NCBI RefSeq assembly: GCF_000423485.1 | Contig: NZ_KE384026.1 | Location: 401,111-465,110 of the forward strand | Origin: Propionimicrobium lymphophilum DSM 4903 | Lineage (GTDB): Bacteria; Actinomycetota; Actinomycetes; Propionibacteriales; Propionibacteriaceae | Reading direction: 5' to 3' | Length of the DNA: 64,000 nucleotides | Shown: piece after piece, positions 7,784 through 16,800 of the stretch | How the letters are laid out: each line of letters begins with the position of its first letter | Position numbering within the stretch: position 1 is the first letter of the stretch | Position numbers and translations under genes: made by a program | Notes under the pieces: model-generated | Database searches by the model: none | Seen by the model: only the letters and a program-made list of their open reading frames with translations | Told to the model about the DNA's origin: nothing

Positions 7784-8606
7784 TTCCGCTCCAAAAATCA
7801 TCCAGAACTCTTAATGGCTGTCCAGGATTGGCGCTAACAAAGTTAGCGGCGGCCAGCAGCCCCTTTGTGTAAGGGTGCTGAGGATCATTCAAGATTTTTG
7901 TCCTTCGTCCGCTTTCCACGATTTCACCCTTGTACATGACCATGAGGTATTCGCAGATCTGCGAGACTACCGCCAAATCGTGGCTGATGAACAAGCATGC
8001 GGCGTTTACCTTAGCAAGTTCTTTATCTAGCAATTTTAAGACTTTATCCTGCACGGTCACATCCAGCGCAGTGGTGGGTTCGTCACAGATAAGAAGCGAA
8101 GGAGCATTAATTAACGCCATTGCGATTAGGACTCGCTGCCGCTGCCCACCGGAAAGCTGATGCGGGTAGCTCTTAGCGATTCTCTGTGGGTCGGGAAGTC
8201 CGGCCTGCTCCAGCATCTGACAAACACGATCAGATGATTTACCTTGTCGCTCAGAGTGGAGCAAAAGAGCCTCTGCCACCTGCCGCCCAACCTGCATAGT
8301 GGGGTCTAGCGCGGTCATGGGCTCCTGGAAAATCATGCCGATTTTGCTGCCCCTGATCGAAGACATCTGCGCATCATTTCGATTCGAGAGCTCTACGTCA
8401 GCTAGTTTTATGGAGCCCTCGATTGTTGCGTTAGGAGGCAGCAGCTTCATCAAGGCAAGGGCTGTGACGGACTTTCCGGATCCTGACTCTCCAATTAGGC
8501 CGACTCGCTGACCAGGCCTAATTTCTAAATCGATACCTCGAACCGCTTCTTTGCCTTTGAAGCTAACTCGAAGATTCCTGACTTCTAATAAGTTCTTGCT
8601 TACCAT
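7773..8606 (-). CDS. Peptide/nickel-type ABC transporter ATPase, first subunit (DppD-like)
   Basis: 277 residues. Walker A GESGSGKSV, Q-loop MIFQEPMTALDP, signature LSGGQRQRVLIAMAL, Walker B LLICDEPTTALDVT, switch SHDLAVVSQI. Like its partner it lacks the Cys-containing C-terminal extension. The ATG at 8606 overlaps the stop of the permease gene (TGATG); a GTG just before is an alternative. It powers uptake through the two permeases upstream. Confidence 0.9.
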   Translation of the reverse strand: MVSKNLLEVRNLRVSFKGKEAVRGIDLEIRPGQRVGLIGESGSGKSVTALALMKLLPPNATIEGSIKLADVELSNRNDAQMSSIRGSKIGMIFQEPMTALDPTMQVGRQVAEALLLHSERQGKSSDRVCQMLEQAGLPDPQRIAKSYPHQLSGGQRQRVLIAMALINAPSLLICDEPTTALDVTVQDKVLKLLDKELAKVNAACLFISHDLAVVSQICEYLMVMYKGEIVESGRRTKILNDPQHPYTKGLLAAANFVSANPGQPLRVLDDFWSGNDL

Positions 8607-9421
8607 CACTGTCCCTGCTCCCGAAGACGAGGGTCGAGAATCTCACGCAGGCCGTCTCCAAGCAGGTTAAAGCCGAGAACTGTAATTGCGATAAATATCG
8701 CGGGCCATAGCGCAAGGTTTGGTTCAACCAGGATGGACTTCTGCGCATCAAATAGCATCAGGCCCCATGTCGGGTGGTCTGGGGACGCGCCCAAGCCCAG
8801 ATAACTCAAAGCTGCCTCAGCAAGAATCGCCAGTGCGAAGCTGACGGACCCCTGAACCATAATCGTAGGAGCAACGTTGGGCAGAACGTGTGTAAAGATC
8901 GAGACGTACCTAGGCGTTCCGCAGGCCCTAGAAGCAACCATGTAGTCCTGGTTAAGCACTTGGAGAGTCGATGCGCGAGAAACCCTAGCGAAAGCAGGAA
9001 TCGACGCTACGCCAATCGCCACCATTGCCGTCCAGGTTGAGCCAGATCCTCTCGCGGCTGCAAGCAAAATCGCCAAGAGTATCGCAGGAAAGGCGTACAT
9101 GATGTCCGCAACTCGCATGACAAATCGTTCGAATAGACCGCCTTTAACAGCAGCGATCATACCCATCGGAACTCCGATTATGGCGCCAATTCCTACAGAG
9201 ACGATTCCGACCAGCAGGCATATGCCTGCGCCAGACAAGATCCTGGAGAAGATGTCTCGACCAAAGTCGTCGGTTCCGAACAGGTGCTGAGCGCTCGGAA
9301 GCTGCAATCGGTCTGTCGAGACCTGGGTAGGATCAAACGGCATCCAGAAAAACGAGATTATGCCGAGCAAAATCACGATGCCTACCAATACAGCGCCGAT
9401 ATATAAGTTTGCCCTTTTCAC
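8606..9421 (-). CDS. Peptide/nickel-type ABC transporter permease (DppC-like)
   Basis: 271 residues with an N-terminal membrane helix and a five- to six-helix BPD_transp_1 domain. The EAA loop is visible as RACGTPRYVSIFTHVLPN. The N-terminal segment HLFGTDDFGRDIFSRI is typical of DppC/OppC. The start overlaps the upstream permease stop (ATGA), so the operon is translationally coupled. Confidence 0.92.
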   Translation of the reverse strand: MKRANLYIGAVLVGIVILLGIISFFWMPFDPTQVSTDRLQLPSAQHLFGTDDFGRDIFSRILSGAGICLLVGIVSVGIGAIIGVPMGMIAAVKGGLFERFVMRVADIMYAFPAILLAILLAAARGSGSTWTAMVAIGVASIPAFARVSRASTLQVLNQDYMVASRACGTPRYVSIFTHVLPNVAPTIMVQGSVSFALAILAEAALSYLGLGASPDHPTWGLMLFDAQKSILVEPNLALWPAIFIAITVLGFNLLGDGLREILDPRLREQGQ

Positions 9422-10413
9422 CGCTCTACCCCCTCGGCTGCTTTTAGTCGGGGATCTAGCAGGTGGTAGATGATGTCGACCACCGTGTTAATAATTAGAA
9501 CCAGCGCAACGAGGATCATCACGACAGATTGCACAACAGGCAGGTCTCTCTGCCCCACGGCAGCGATCAGATAGCTACCGAGTCCCGGAAGGCTGAAAAC
9601 TCGTTCCACAACGATCGAGCCAACAAGCAGGCTAGCTAGCTGGAGCCCTAGCACTGTGATCACCTGAAGACTGGCATTTCGGATGCCATGCCGGATGATG
9701 GCCGGGCGAAACCTCCATCCGACAGCGCGTGCCGTCCGAAAGTAGTCCTGATTGAGTACCTCAACGAATGCCGATCGAGTGTATCTAGTGAGAATTGCCC
9801 CCTGAACCATAGCCAAGGATGCGACCGGCAGAACGAGATTCCTCGCCCACATAAGCGGGTTCGTTCTGAACTCTATGTACCCGTTTGCTGGCAGCCAGCC
9901 GAGCCATACCGCAAACACGATGACGAGCAACAGACCGGCAAGGAAAGCTGGCACTGCCATTCCGAGCTGGCTGAGTATTGAAACCGCAACACCAGTGGCC
10001 TTGTTTCTTCTCGCCGCGGCATACGCCCCTAACGGCAGCGAAATGCCAACAGCAAAAAGCATTCCTAGAATGACGAGGCTGAAAGTCACGCCCAGCCTTC
10101 TGCCGAGCTGCATGGAAATAGGTTGGCTAGTGAAGATCGAAGACCCCAAATCGCCTTGGAGTAGGCCTCCTACCCATGCCAGATAACGTGCCGGCCAAGG
10201 CTGATCTAGATTCATCGTCTCACGCAAGGCTGCAACGGAAGTTGGATCAGCGTTTTGGCCGAGGATGACTCCCGCGACGTCACCCGGGAGCAGGTTGACA
10301 AGTAAAAAGACAACTAAAGATGCCGCTACCAGGCTGACGAACAAAGAAAGGATTTTTATTCCTAGCAGCCTGAGCCTAGAGCCCCAGGTGGCTTTCGCGG
10401 TTTGCGCAGACAT
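9418..10413 (-). CDS. Peptide/nickel-type ABC transporter permease (DppB-like)
   Basis: 331 residues, six predicted membrane helices. The EAA-type loop (RTARAVGWRFRPAIIRHGIRN) and the C-terminal DPRLK are hallmarks of DppB/OppB. It starts four bases after the stop of the binding-protein gene. It pairs with the DppC-like subunit to form the membrane channel. Confidence 0.92.
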   Translation of the reverse strand: MSAQTAKATWGSRLRLLGIKILSLFVSLVAASLVVFLLVNLLPGDVAGVILGQNADPTSVAALRETMNLDQPWPARYLAWVGGLLQGDLGSSIFTSQPISMQLGRRLGVTFSLVILGMLFAVGISLPLGAYAAARRNKATGVAVSILSQLGMAVPAFLAGLLLVIVFAVWLGWLPANGYIEFRTNPLMWARNLVLPVASLAMVQGAILTRYTRSAFVEVLNQDYFRTARAVGWRFRPAIIRHGIRNASLQVITVLGLQLASLLVGSIVVERVFSLPGLGSYLIAAVGQRDLPVVQSVVMILVALVLIINTVVDIIYHLLDPRLKAAEGVER

Positions 10414-10416
10414 GAG

Positions 10417-11919
10417 TTACTCGTTGATCGCCACGTTCGTCAGATCGAAGCTGAGATTAGTTGCGTTTGAGCTGATCCCAACAATTTCCGGCTTGGTGAC
10501 GACCAAGTTGGGCAGCAGCCAAAGGAAATCGGCGCCAGCTTGGTCGGAAATTATCCTTGCGGCCTTCTTCAAAAGTTCAATCTGCTCTGGCTCTGGAGAC
10601 TGATCGGCCTGTGCCATGACTTGACGTAGTTCTTCGTTATCGAAGTGCCAGTAGTAGTCGGGGGTCGCGAAACGCACGATATCTCGCGGTTCCACGTGCG
10701 AAACGATGGTCAGATCGTAGTTCGACTTGACCATAACCTCATCGATCCAGCGCGCTGGAAACTCTAGCTGTTCGATGTTCAGCGTGATACCGACCTGGGA
10801 AAGAACGCTGGAGATGTAAGCGGCAGAGTCAGTGGCATACGGCAGTGTCGGTACGCGCATGGTAAGAGTCAAGCCGTCACCGTATCCAGCTTCGGCCAGA
10901 AGTTCTTTAGCCTTTTCTGGGTTGTAAGGATAAGCATCGGAAAGATCCTCGAACCAAGGCTCGAACGGTGGAACCATGGAACCGATCAGCGTTCCTTTTC
11001 CTGCCCAAACCGCGTCCAGTAGAGCCTGCCTGTCAATGGCGTAGTTGATTGCCTGACGGACTCTAAGGTCTTTGAGCGGCTCACGCTGCTGGTTCATTCC
11101 AAGAACAACCTCGCCATTGGTGTAGCCCTCTAGCACCTTGTACTGGTCGTTGTTTTCGAACTGTCCGAGAGCCTGCGGAGCAGTTACATTGCGGATGATG
11201 TCGATGCTGCCTGATGCCATCGCATTGTTCATAGCATTCGGGTCGGCAAAATATTTGAAGTTGACGCCGGCAACACGAGCTGGGGTACCCCAATATCCAG
11301 GATCACGGATGAGCCTGATTTCTTCGCCCTGCAGCCAAGTATCAAGTTTGTAGGGCCCAGATCCGACCGGCTGTGTTGCCAAGTCGCCAGAGTCAAGCGT
11401 CGCAGGGTCATAAATCACGCCGGCGGGGCCAGCCATGCTGTATAGCCAGAAGTTGCTTGGACGCTTCAACTTGAACTCAACAGTGTCTGAGTCTTTAGCC
11501 TCGACAGAATCGACTACTGCCATCTCTTTCTTACGTGTTTTAGAAGTATTCTCGTCGTTGATTATGTAGTTGATCGACTTCACTACCGCTTCAGCGTTAA
11601 CTGGAGCGCCGCTAGAGAACTTTGCCCCGGGGCGTAGCGTGAAGGTGTAAGTCTTGCGATCGCTAGAGATCTGGTAGTCGCTTGCTAAGAGCTTCTGTAG
11701 TTGTCCCTGATCATCTGTACGTACGAGGGTTTGGTAAACGTTATATAGGAGCACCTCAGAGATAGCGGCAGCATCATTTGCCGATAAGTCCAACGTGCTT
11801 GGTGTGGTATGGGTGCCGACTATAAGAACCCTGTCTTGTGGGGCAACGTTGGAATTAGAGCCACACCCACTTAAGACTAGGAGCAATGCGACCAGGCACA
11901 CCAAAGCTTTGCGAAACAT
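10417..11919 (-). CDS. Extracellular solute-binding lipoprotein, family 5 (DppA/OppA-like)
   Basis: 500 residues from the chosen ATG at 11919. A lipoprotein signal peptide with the lipobox VLSGC near residue 19 is followed by an SBP_bac_5 domain (FTLRPGAKFSSGAPVNAEAV; QPVGSGPYKLDTW; VRQAINYAIDRQAL). It captures the substrate outside the membrane for the four transport genes downstream. The open frame begins at 11937, but the internal ATG gives a proper signal peptide and lies just behind GGAGG. The substrate cannot be read from the sequence: peptides, nickel or another small ligand are possible. Confidence 0.9.
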   Translation of the reverse strand: MFRKALVCLVALLLVLSGCGSNSNVAPQDRVLIVGTHTTPSTLDLSANDAAAISEVLLYNVYQTLVRTDDQGQLQKLLASDYQISSDRKTYTFTLRPGAKFSSGAPVNAEAVVKSINYIINDENTSKTRKKEMAVVDSVEAKDSDTVEFKLKRPSNFWLYSMAGPAGVIYDPATLDSGDLATQPVGSGPYKLDTWLQGEEIRLIRDPGYWGTPARVAGVNFKYFADPNAMNNAMASGSIDIIRNVTAPQALGQFENNDQYKVLEGYTNGEVVLGMNQQREPLKDLRVRQAINYAIDRQALLDAVWAGKGTLIGSMVPPFEPWFEDLSDAYPYNPEKAKELLAEAGYGDGLTLTMRVPTLPYATDSAAYISSVLSQVGITLNIEQLEFPARWIDEVMVKSNYDLTIVSHVEPRDIVRFATPDYYWHFDNEELRQVMAQADQSPEPEQIELLKKAARIISDQAGADFLWLLPNLVVTKPEIVGISSNATNLSFDLTNVAINE

Positions 11920-11987
11920 GATCCTCCAAACGCTCATCGCGTATTACACCGACCACCAGGTGATTGTAGTCTTGGGATAGTTTAGCG

Positions 11988-12002
11988 CCTAACAACGTTA
12001 GG
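11988..12002. promoter_or_regulatory. Palindrome over the start region of the ABC importer promoter
   Basis: CCTAAC-AAC-GTTAGG is a perfect inverted repeat lying between the -10 box and the expected start of transcription of the binding-protein gene. The position suits a repressor operator. The regulator is unknown. Confidence 0.45.
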
Positions 12003-12031
12003 TTATACAGAGAATTCTCACTGCGTCTCAA
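12002..12031 (-). promoter_or_regulatory. Predicted promoter of the ABC importer operon
   Basis: On the minus strand TTGAGA (12031-12026) and TATAAC (12007-12002) are separated by 18 bases. A ten-base perfect palindrome GAGAATTCTC (12010-12019) lies in the spacer. It drives leftward transcription about 80 bases before the binding-protein start. Confidence 0.55.
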
Positions 12032-12033
12032 TT

Positions 12034-12061
12034 TTGCATTTTATAAAACATGCCTTATAGT
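12034..12061 (+). promoter_or_regulatory. Predicted promoter of tRNA-fMet
   Basis: TTGCAT (12034-12039) and TATAGT (12056-12061) are separated by 16 bases; the mature tRNA starts 12 bases further on. Confidence 0.5.
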
Positions 12062-12072
12062 TGATCAGACGC

Positions 12073-12146
12073 CGCGGGGTGGAGCAGTTCGGTAGCTCGC
12101 CGGGCTCATAACCCGGAGGTCGCAGGTTCAAATCCTGCCCCCGCTA
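12073..12146 (+). tRNA. Initiator tRNA-fMet (CAT)
   Basis: A cloverleaf with anticodon CAT at 12107-12109. The first base C cannot pair with base 72 (T), and the anticodon stem contains the GGG/CCC pairs of initiator tRNAs. The T loop GGTTCAAATCC is normal. CCA is not encoded. A terminator follows at once. Confidence 0.95.
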
Positions 12147-12155
12147 CGAAGGGAA

Positions 12156-12185
12156 TTGGGATCTGCAAAGCAGGTCCCAATTTTT
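12156..12185 (+). terminator. Terminator after tRNA-fMet
   Basis: TTGGGA (12156-12161) pairs with TCCCAA (12175-12180), with inner TGC/GCA pairing, followed by TTTTT at 12181-12185. The 110 bases from here to the first CRISPR repeat hold no gene and would be the upstream flank of the array. Confidence 0.85.
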
Positions 12186-12296
12186 ATGCTCTTCGACAGA
12201 TTTACCTAACCACATATAAAGCGCTTCCCTGACACGGAAGAGGTAAAAATCTGAATTGCCGTACAAGCCAGAAGGCCTAACTAAGCAGACCGCAAG

Positions 12297-12588
12297 GATA
12301 ATAATCAGTTCTTAATCCCCTTGTTAGACTTGTTGAACTGTTCGGCCATCAAGTCGATATGCTGGGAATCAGTTCTTAATCCCCTTGTTAGACTTGTGCT
12401 TATTTGTATGCATGAAAGATACATGCTGGGAATCAGTTCTTAATCCCCTTGTTAGACTTGCCTGACTATAGGTGGCATACACAATCTGGCTGGAAATCAG
12501 TTCTTAATCCCCTTGTTAGACTTGCCATCCTTTTAGCCAAGTTGAATCTGAAGCTGGGAATCAGTTCTTAATCCCCTTGTTAGACTTG
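12297..12588 (+). CRISPR. Type II-C CRISPR array, 5 repeats and 4 spacers
   Basis: 36-base repeats start at 12297, 12361, 12425, 12489 and 12553 and are separated by four spacers of 28 bases each (period 64). The repeat begins GCTGGGAATCAGTTC and ends GTTAGACTTG. Repeat 1 differs at four of its first six bases (GATAAT for GCTGGG) and is then identical; repeat 4 has one change (GCTGGA). The direction is set by the tracrRNA at 17344, whose anti-repeat pairs with the first half of the repeat, so the plus strand is the crRNA strand. Each repeat carries TGTTAGACT at its 3' end, an extended -10 promoter shape. The array converges on the cas genes. No spacer was seen to match elsewhere in the window, but this was not searched exhaustively. 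Confidence 0.97.
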
Positions 12589-12627
12589 AGCAAGGGGATT
12601 AATTCCCTTGCCAGGGACAATTTTTTT
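12568..12627 (+). terminator. Hairpin and T-tract closing the CRISPR array
   Basis: TTAATCCCCTTG inside repeat 5 (12568-12579) is perfectly complementary to CAAGGGGATTAA just downstream (12591-12602), 11 bases apart. A second small hairpin (TCCC/GGGA, 12604-12617) leads into seven T at 12621-12627. Together these would stop transcripts from the array before they run into cas2 on the other strand. The first arm is itself part of a repeat. Confidence 0.65.
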
Positions 12628-12635
12628 GCTTCTTT

Positions 12636-12959
12636 TCAATTAAAAAGTAGCAACTGTTCTGGAGCTTTTTCTTGTTCCATCTCTATTGCGTTGCAAAATC
12701 TGATGGTATTTGCCCATTGGCGATCAGATATATGCATCAACCTAATCTCTCCCTCAGAAGGAACCTGATTCTTTATTTCGGCTACCTCACGGTTGGTGAG
12801 AACGCCGCTGGGAGAATACTTTGCATAGACACTCAGCTGCGTGAACACGAATCCATTGTCAAGGAGCATGTTCCTGAACTCTGAATATCGCCTGCGCTGC
12901 CTCTTCGTCTTTGTTGGTAAGTCGAACATGCATATGCACCACATAGGATCATCTGCCAT
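12636..12959 (-). CDS. cas2: CRISPR-associated endonuclease Cas2
   Basis: 107 residues from the ATG at 12959. The ferredoxin-like start WCICMFDLPT carries the conserved Asp; RRYSEFRNMLLDNGFVFTQ and SVYAKY follow as in type II Cas2. With Cas1 it forms the spacer integration complex. The open frame reaches 12986, but the ATG at 12959 lies one base after the cas1 stop, with GGGAGG in the end of cas1, which decides the start. It is last in the cas9-cas1-cas2 operon and converges on the array. Confidence 0.95.
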   Translation of the reverse strand: MADDPMWCICMFDLPTKTKRQRRRYSEFRNMLLDNGFVFTQLSVYAKYSPSGVLTNREVAEIKNQVPSEGEIRLMHISDRQWANTIRFCNAIEMEQEKAPEQLLLFN

Positions 12960-12960
12960 C

Positions 12961-13860
12961 TCAAGACCTCCCCTGCCAGGGAACAACCGTTAGTTTCGAA
13001 ATATCGCCCTCAACGTACTGGCCAAATCTTTGCGCCAGCTCGTCAAACGCTGAGCTAATAGTTCTGCCGTCTCGTAGGAACTTTCTTGAAGAGGCAGCAA
13101 CCAAACATTTTCTAACTTCTGGATCCTCAATCGGAGCATCGCAAGGGAGATCAGCTACTGCATCATCAACCGCAGGCCGGAAAGGTTCGATCAGGTCGTC
13201 GACCAAAGAAAAGTTGTTACTTCTATTTCTATGAAAAATGCCGACTGCTGCAGATAGCCCCGCACCTACCACTGCCCTAATGCCCAAGCCTCTTAGCACC
13301 GTATAGGCATAATCCAGGTGAGCATTTCTGTTAGAAATTCCTTGTCCAGGGATCCGAACAAAATCTTCACTTCCCCAAAGCGAATGCCAATATATTCTTG
13401 CAGCCCTGGCCTCCAAATTATCCGGGTCTCCAGATCGAACTTTGGGAACTAACGCTTCAAGCTGTCTATGGTCTTGCCTACCTTGGTCTTTCAACACGGC
13501 AGCTTGACCAGAAATCTTGGCTTTAATTAATCGGCCCCAGGCATTCTTCTGGCGAGGAACAGACAATTTGGCCTGAGCCCTGTGCCTTGCTGCTATACGG
13601 TTGTGAGTTCCCCATGAGTAAGCAGCGCCTTCGGGTACGCCCTTCCAATCGCAAAAGACGACAGCAATATCTTGAGAAAATAGCCTGTGCATGGCTGCCG
13701 CAGAGAATCTAACTTTTACGCCGACGAGTAATACTGAAACATCTGCCAATGGCAAGTTTGTTGGCTCTAAATTGTCTTTTTCTATAAGCAGAGCGCCGCG
13801 GGCAGAAGATATCCTTCCCTCCATGAGAGAACAATCAACTACCCGCCAGCGCAAACTCAT
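12961..13860 (-). CDS. cas1: CRISPR-associated integrase Cas1 (type II)
   Basis: 299 residues. The metal site of the family is visible: Glu150 (DNLEARAARIYW), His210 (VGIFHRNRSNN) and Glu225 (DLIEPFRP). It has the length of type II Cas1 proteins. Its start codon overlaps the cas9 stop by one base (TAATG), so it is made together with Cas9. No csn2 or cas4 follows, which together with Cas9 length gives subtype II-C. Confidence 0.96.
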   Translation of the reverse strand: MSLRWRVVDCSLMEGRISSARGALLIEKDNLEPTNLPLADVSVLLVGVKVRFSAAAMHRLFSQDIAVVFCDWKGVPEGAAYSWGTHNRIAARHRAQAKLSVPRQKNAWGRLIKAKISGQAAVLKDQGRQDHRQLEALVPKVRSGDPDNLEARAARIYWHSLWGSEDFVRIPGQGISNRNAHLDYAYTVLRGLGIRAVVGAGLSAAVGIFHRNRSNNFSLVDDLIEPFRPAVDDAVADLPCDAPIEDPEVRKCLVAASSRKFLRDGRTISSAFDELAQRFGQYVEGDISKLTVVPWQGRS

Positions 13861-16800
13861 TACGACTCCTTCAAAGTTACGCTGATCGGTAATCCTGAGT
13901 CTGATTTAGTTCTCTCACGACCTAAAGCCGGTCTGCAAATTTTTCTCAAAAAGCTAGCTTTCGAGAACAGCAAATTAACGGAAGGACGCCACCCTTTATC
14001 GCAAATAATGACTTTACTTCCATCATTAAGTGCAACTTTCTCGCTTCCTTCAGCAGCTAATAATCTTGGCCTGAGTTTAAGTTGCTTGTTCGAGTCGAAT
14101 CCCGAGACAACCCAGCGATTCGTTTCAGGAAAATCTTTTAACAACTCGCCGATTGCCTTTTGACTGAAATAGCTATCGCTCAGATCAAGTTCAAGCTCAG
14201 ACCCAGTCACTAACCAGCCTAGATATTCTGCTTCACCTTTGAGAACGGCTTTTCTTACAGAAGATTCAGCGTTTCTCATACTTACGCTAGATGGCTTCAG
14301 TTCAACGGTGAAAACGTCGTCTGATTTATTTTTCAATAAATCATGGGTAAACACTCGAATCATGCCGTATTTAGGCTTTTTAGAACCGAATTTATAAATG
14401 CGAGCGTGGTGAATAGTGTTTCCGATTTCTGCGTAACCATTTCTCACCGGGATAGCCGCTATCTGTTTTGGCAAAATCCGCAATTCATCGTTGGCTTCGT
14501 AGAAAATATTCTTGACTCTAACTTTTCGTAATTGATTTTCTGGCAGTCCTTCAACCGGATCGAAATCGGACTGCTGAGTCAGCGCACACCACATTTGTTC
14601 TGTAGCGGCCCTGTCAATTTCTTGAAGCGTCCATGAATCGCCCACTCGTTTAGCAGCTAATGGCCGAATTGTGTCATCGTGCGCTCTTCCGTTACCAACC
14701 CTTAGCCGAACATCTTGAGTCACCGGAATGGCATCTTCAGCCAACGCGATATTAAACAACACGAGCATTTGATCCATTTGGCGCGACCAACGATCGAAGA
14801 TATTTCTCGACCCCTCATCACGACCTCTGTAGTTTTTCCAATCCTCAGCCCGACGAGTAATTCTCTGGCTTTGTTTAATATTTGATCGTTCAGCCAATGT
14901 TTTAGCCACAGAAGGCCTCATAAGCGATATTACGGCTGCATCCATCGCATGGTGTCGCCTATCAAAACGAGTCTTCACGTGGCCATCAATCAGATTTACT
15001 TTGCCCTCGAATCCTGTAGCTTTCCTAGCTTCAGCTGTAATAGCACCACGGAATACGGTAACTTTTGTTTCAGCTCCAACAGATTCGAAGTGTCCCTTAA
15101 CTCTCGCATGAAGCTCGTTGGCCATCCAAGCAACAGACTCGATGGATCTATTATCGATCTCTTCGTCCGCGCTTTTCTTTTTCAATCTATTGATGACATC
15201 GTTCTGGAAATTCCGTTGTTGCTTTAGTGTAAGACCTTCGTCTTTGATCCAATAACGAACGCGAGCGATAGCTTCCTTTACGCTTACGCTGGGGATGGTA
15301 GTGCTTTCCACCCAAACAGCAAACGGGATATTCGTTTTTGCCCTATTACAACGCACACAAACAGCAACCAGATTGTCCCTCGTGTTCGTCGAACCTGGCC
15401 CCTTTCTGGGGACTATGTGGTCCATTTCGCAGGACTGATAAGTGATCGGCTCTCCGCAGTAAGCGCACTGACAATTCTGCCTACGAACAGAAACATAACG
15501 AGTTATGTCGCTTCTTCTCTCAACCATTTGAGAGCCAAGCTTTCTATTTGCTTCGGAAACGACGCGCTGATTACGTTCTCTCCTCCGCTTAAGGTCTCTT
15601 TCGTACTCTCTAACCTGAGACTCGGAAGTGAAGCCCGATCTGGCGTGTTCGATGTTCACTGACAGAGGAGCGCCCCACTCACGTTCTGCGGCTAGCAGCC
15701 ATCGGTTGACAGCCTTAAGAACGCGGTCGACAGCAGGATTTCCGACAGGCTCTCCAATCGGATCACTCGGCGGCCTCCAGTCGTCAGGCACACCGAATTC
15801 AGCTTTCCTAGCCTTGTGAAGTTCTAGAGAATCTGAAATCATTTTTTCTGTCAACCGATCAAGACTATCGATGGAATATGCTGCCCTGCCGGCCGGAAGT
15901 TTTATTTTGTCTAAATTTTCGAGCTGTTTGTCGCTCAGACTTTCCATTAATTTATTTGCACTATCCGCTCCGGGAACATCAGGATCTAGTTCGTCGGCAT
16001 TAGACAAAAGTGTTATCAGAGCGTTCTTCTCTTCAAAGTTTGCTTCTTCCCACCATTCGACTATTGGTTTAACCCCGCACTTCGTAACCCTCGAGTGCGT
16101 TACATTAACCGGCGGAAAGGACGAAGCGCGCTCACCTTCGGGCGCGAGTTTGGAGGTGCCTTGGAGACATTCTCGAGGGACATCGAGAATCTCGGCAACA
16201 TCTCCCCAGGTGATGCCATCAGAATCATCTGGGAGCATTAGAAAATCTATTAACTTAGATTTCTCAGCAGCGTTTAGCTTGCGTAGCTCTCCATTCTCAG
16301 GATCTATCAAACGCATATTTGCAATGACAGAAACAATCCGGAACCTCTGAAAAGACAGATGCGCCTTCTCTGCTCGAGGTTTATTGTTCTGGCCAGGCAA
16401 AGAATCCTTCTTGACTCGTTTACTAGCTGAGCCTTTAGGACTTTCAGCTTTAAATACAAGATCGATCAAGGTTTTTACGATTTCGTCAGGAATCTCCTGA
16501 ACCTGCGCAATTTTATGTATCTCGTTCGCGTTATCAGACTGCATCAGTTTCCCGCCGATGATGCCGTCCTTAGTCTCGCCTTCTACGTTTTCTCCGTCGA
16601 TGAGTGAGCGCTGACCGTACTTGACGGATGGGGCGCTCCTAAGCCTTTCAGAGGCATTGAAACCAACGTGCGAAAGCACCTCCGGCAACGTCTCGCCGCC
16701 AACGAAAACAGCGCCGGTCTTCTCGCTAACTCTCTTTTTCAGATCCTCGAAAAGATCACTGTCTTCTTGCACATGGTAGAGGGATTCGATGCGCTCATAA

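Noticed and set aside
12591..12610. Second tracrRNA candidate next to the array
   Set aside because: The 12-base anti-repeat is followed only by a weak hairpin and T-run, without the GTAAG and stem structure of the clear tracrRNA at 17344; it is better read as a terminator arm.
15160..15480. Possible frameshift or loss of function in cas9 around the HNH domain
   Set aside because: The frame is unbroken and all HNH, zinc and RuvC residues are present.
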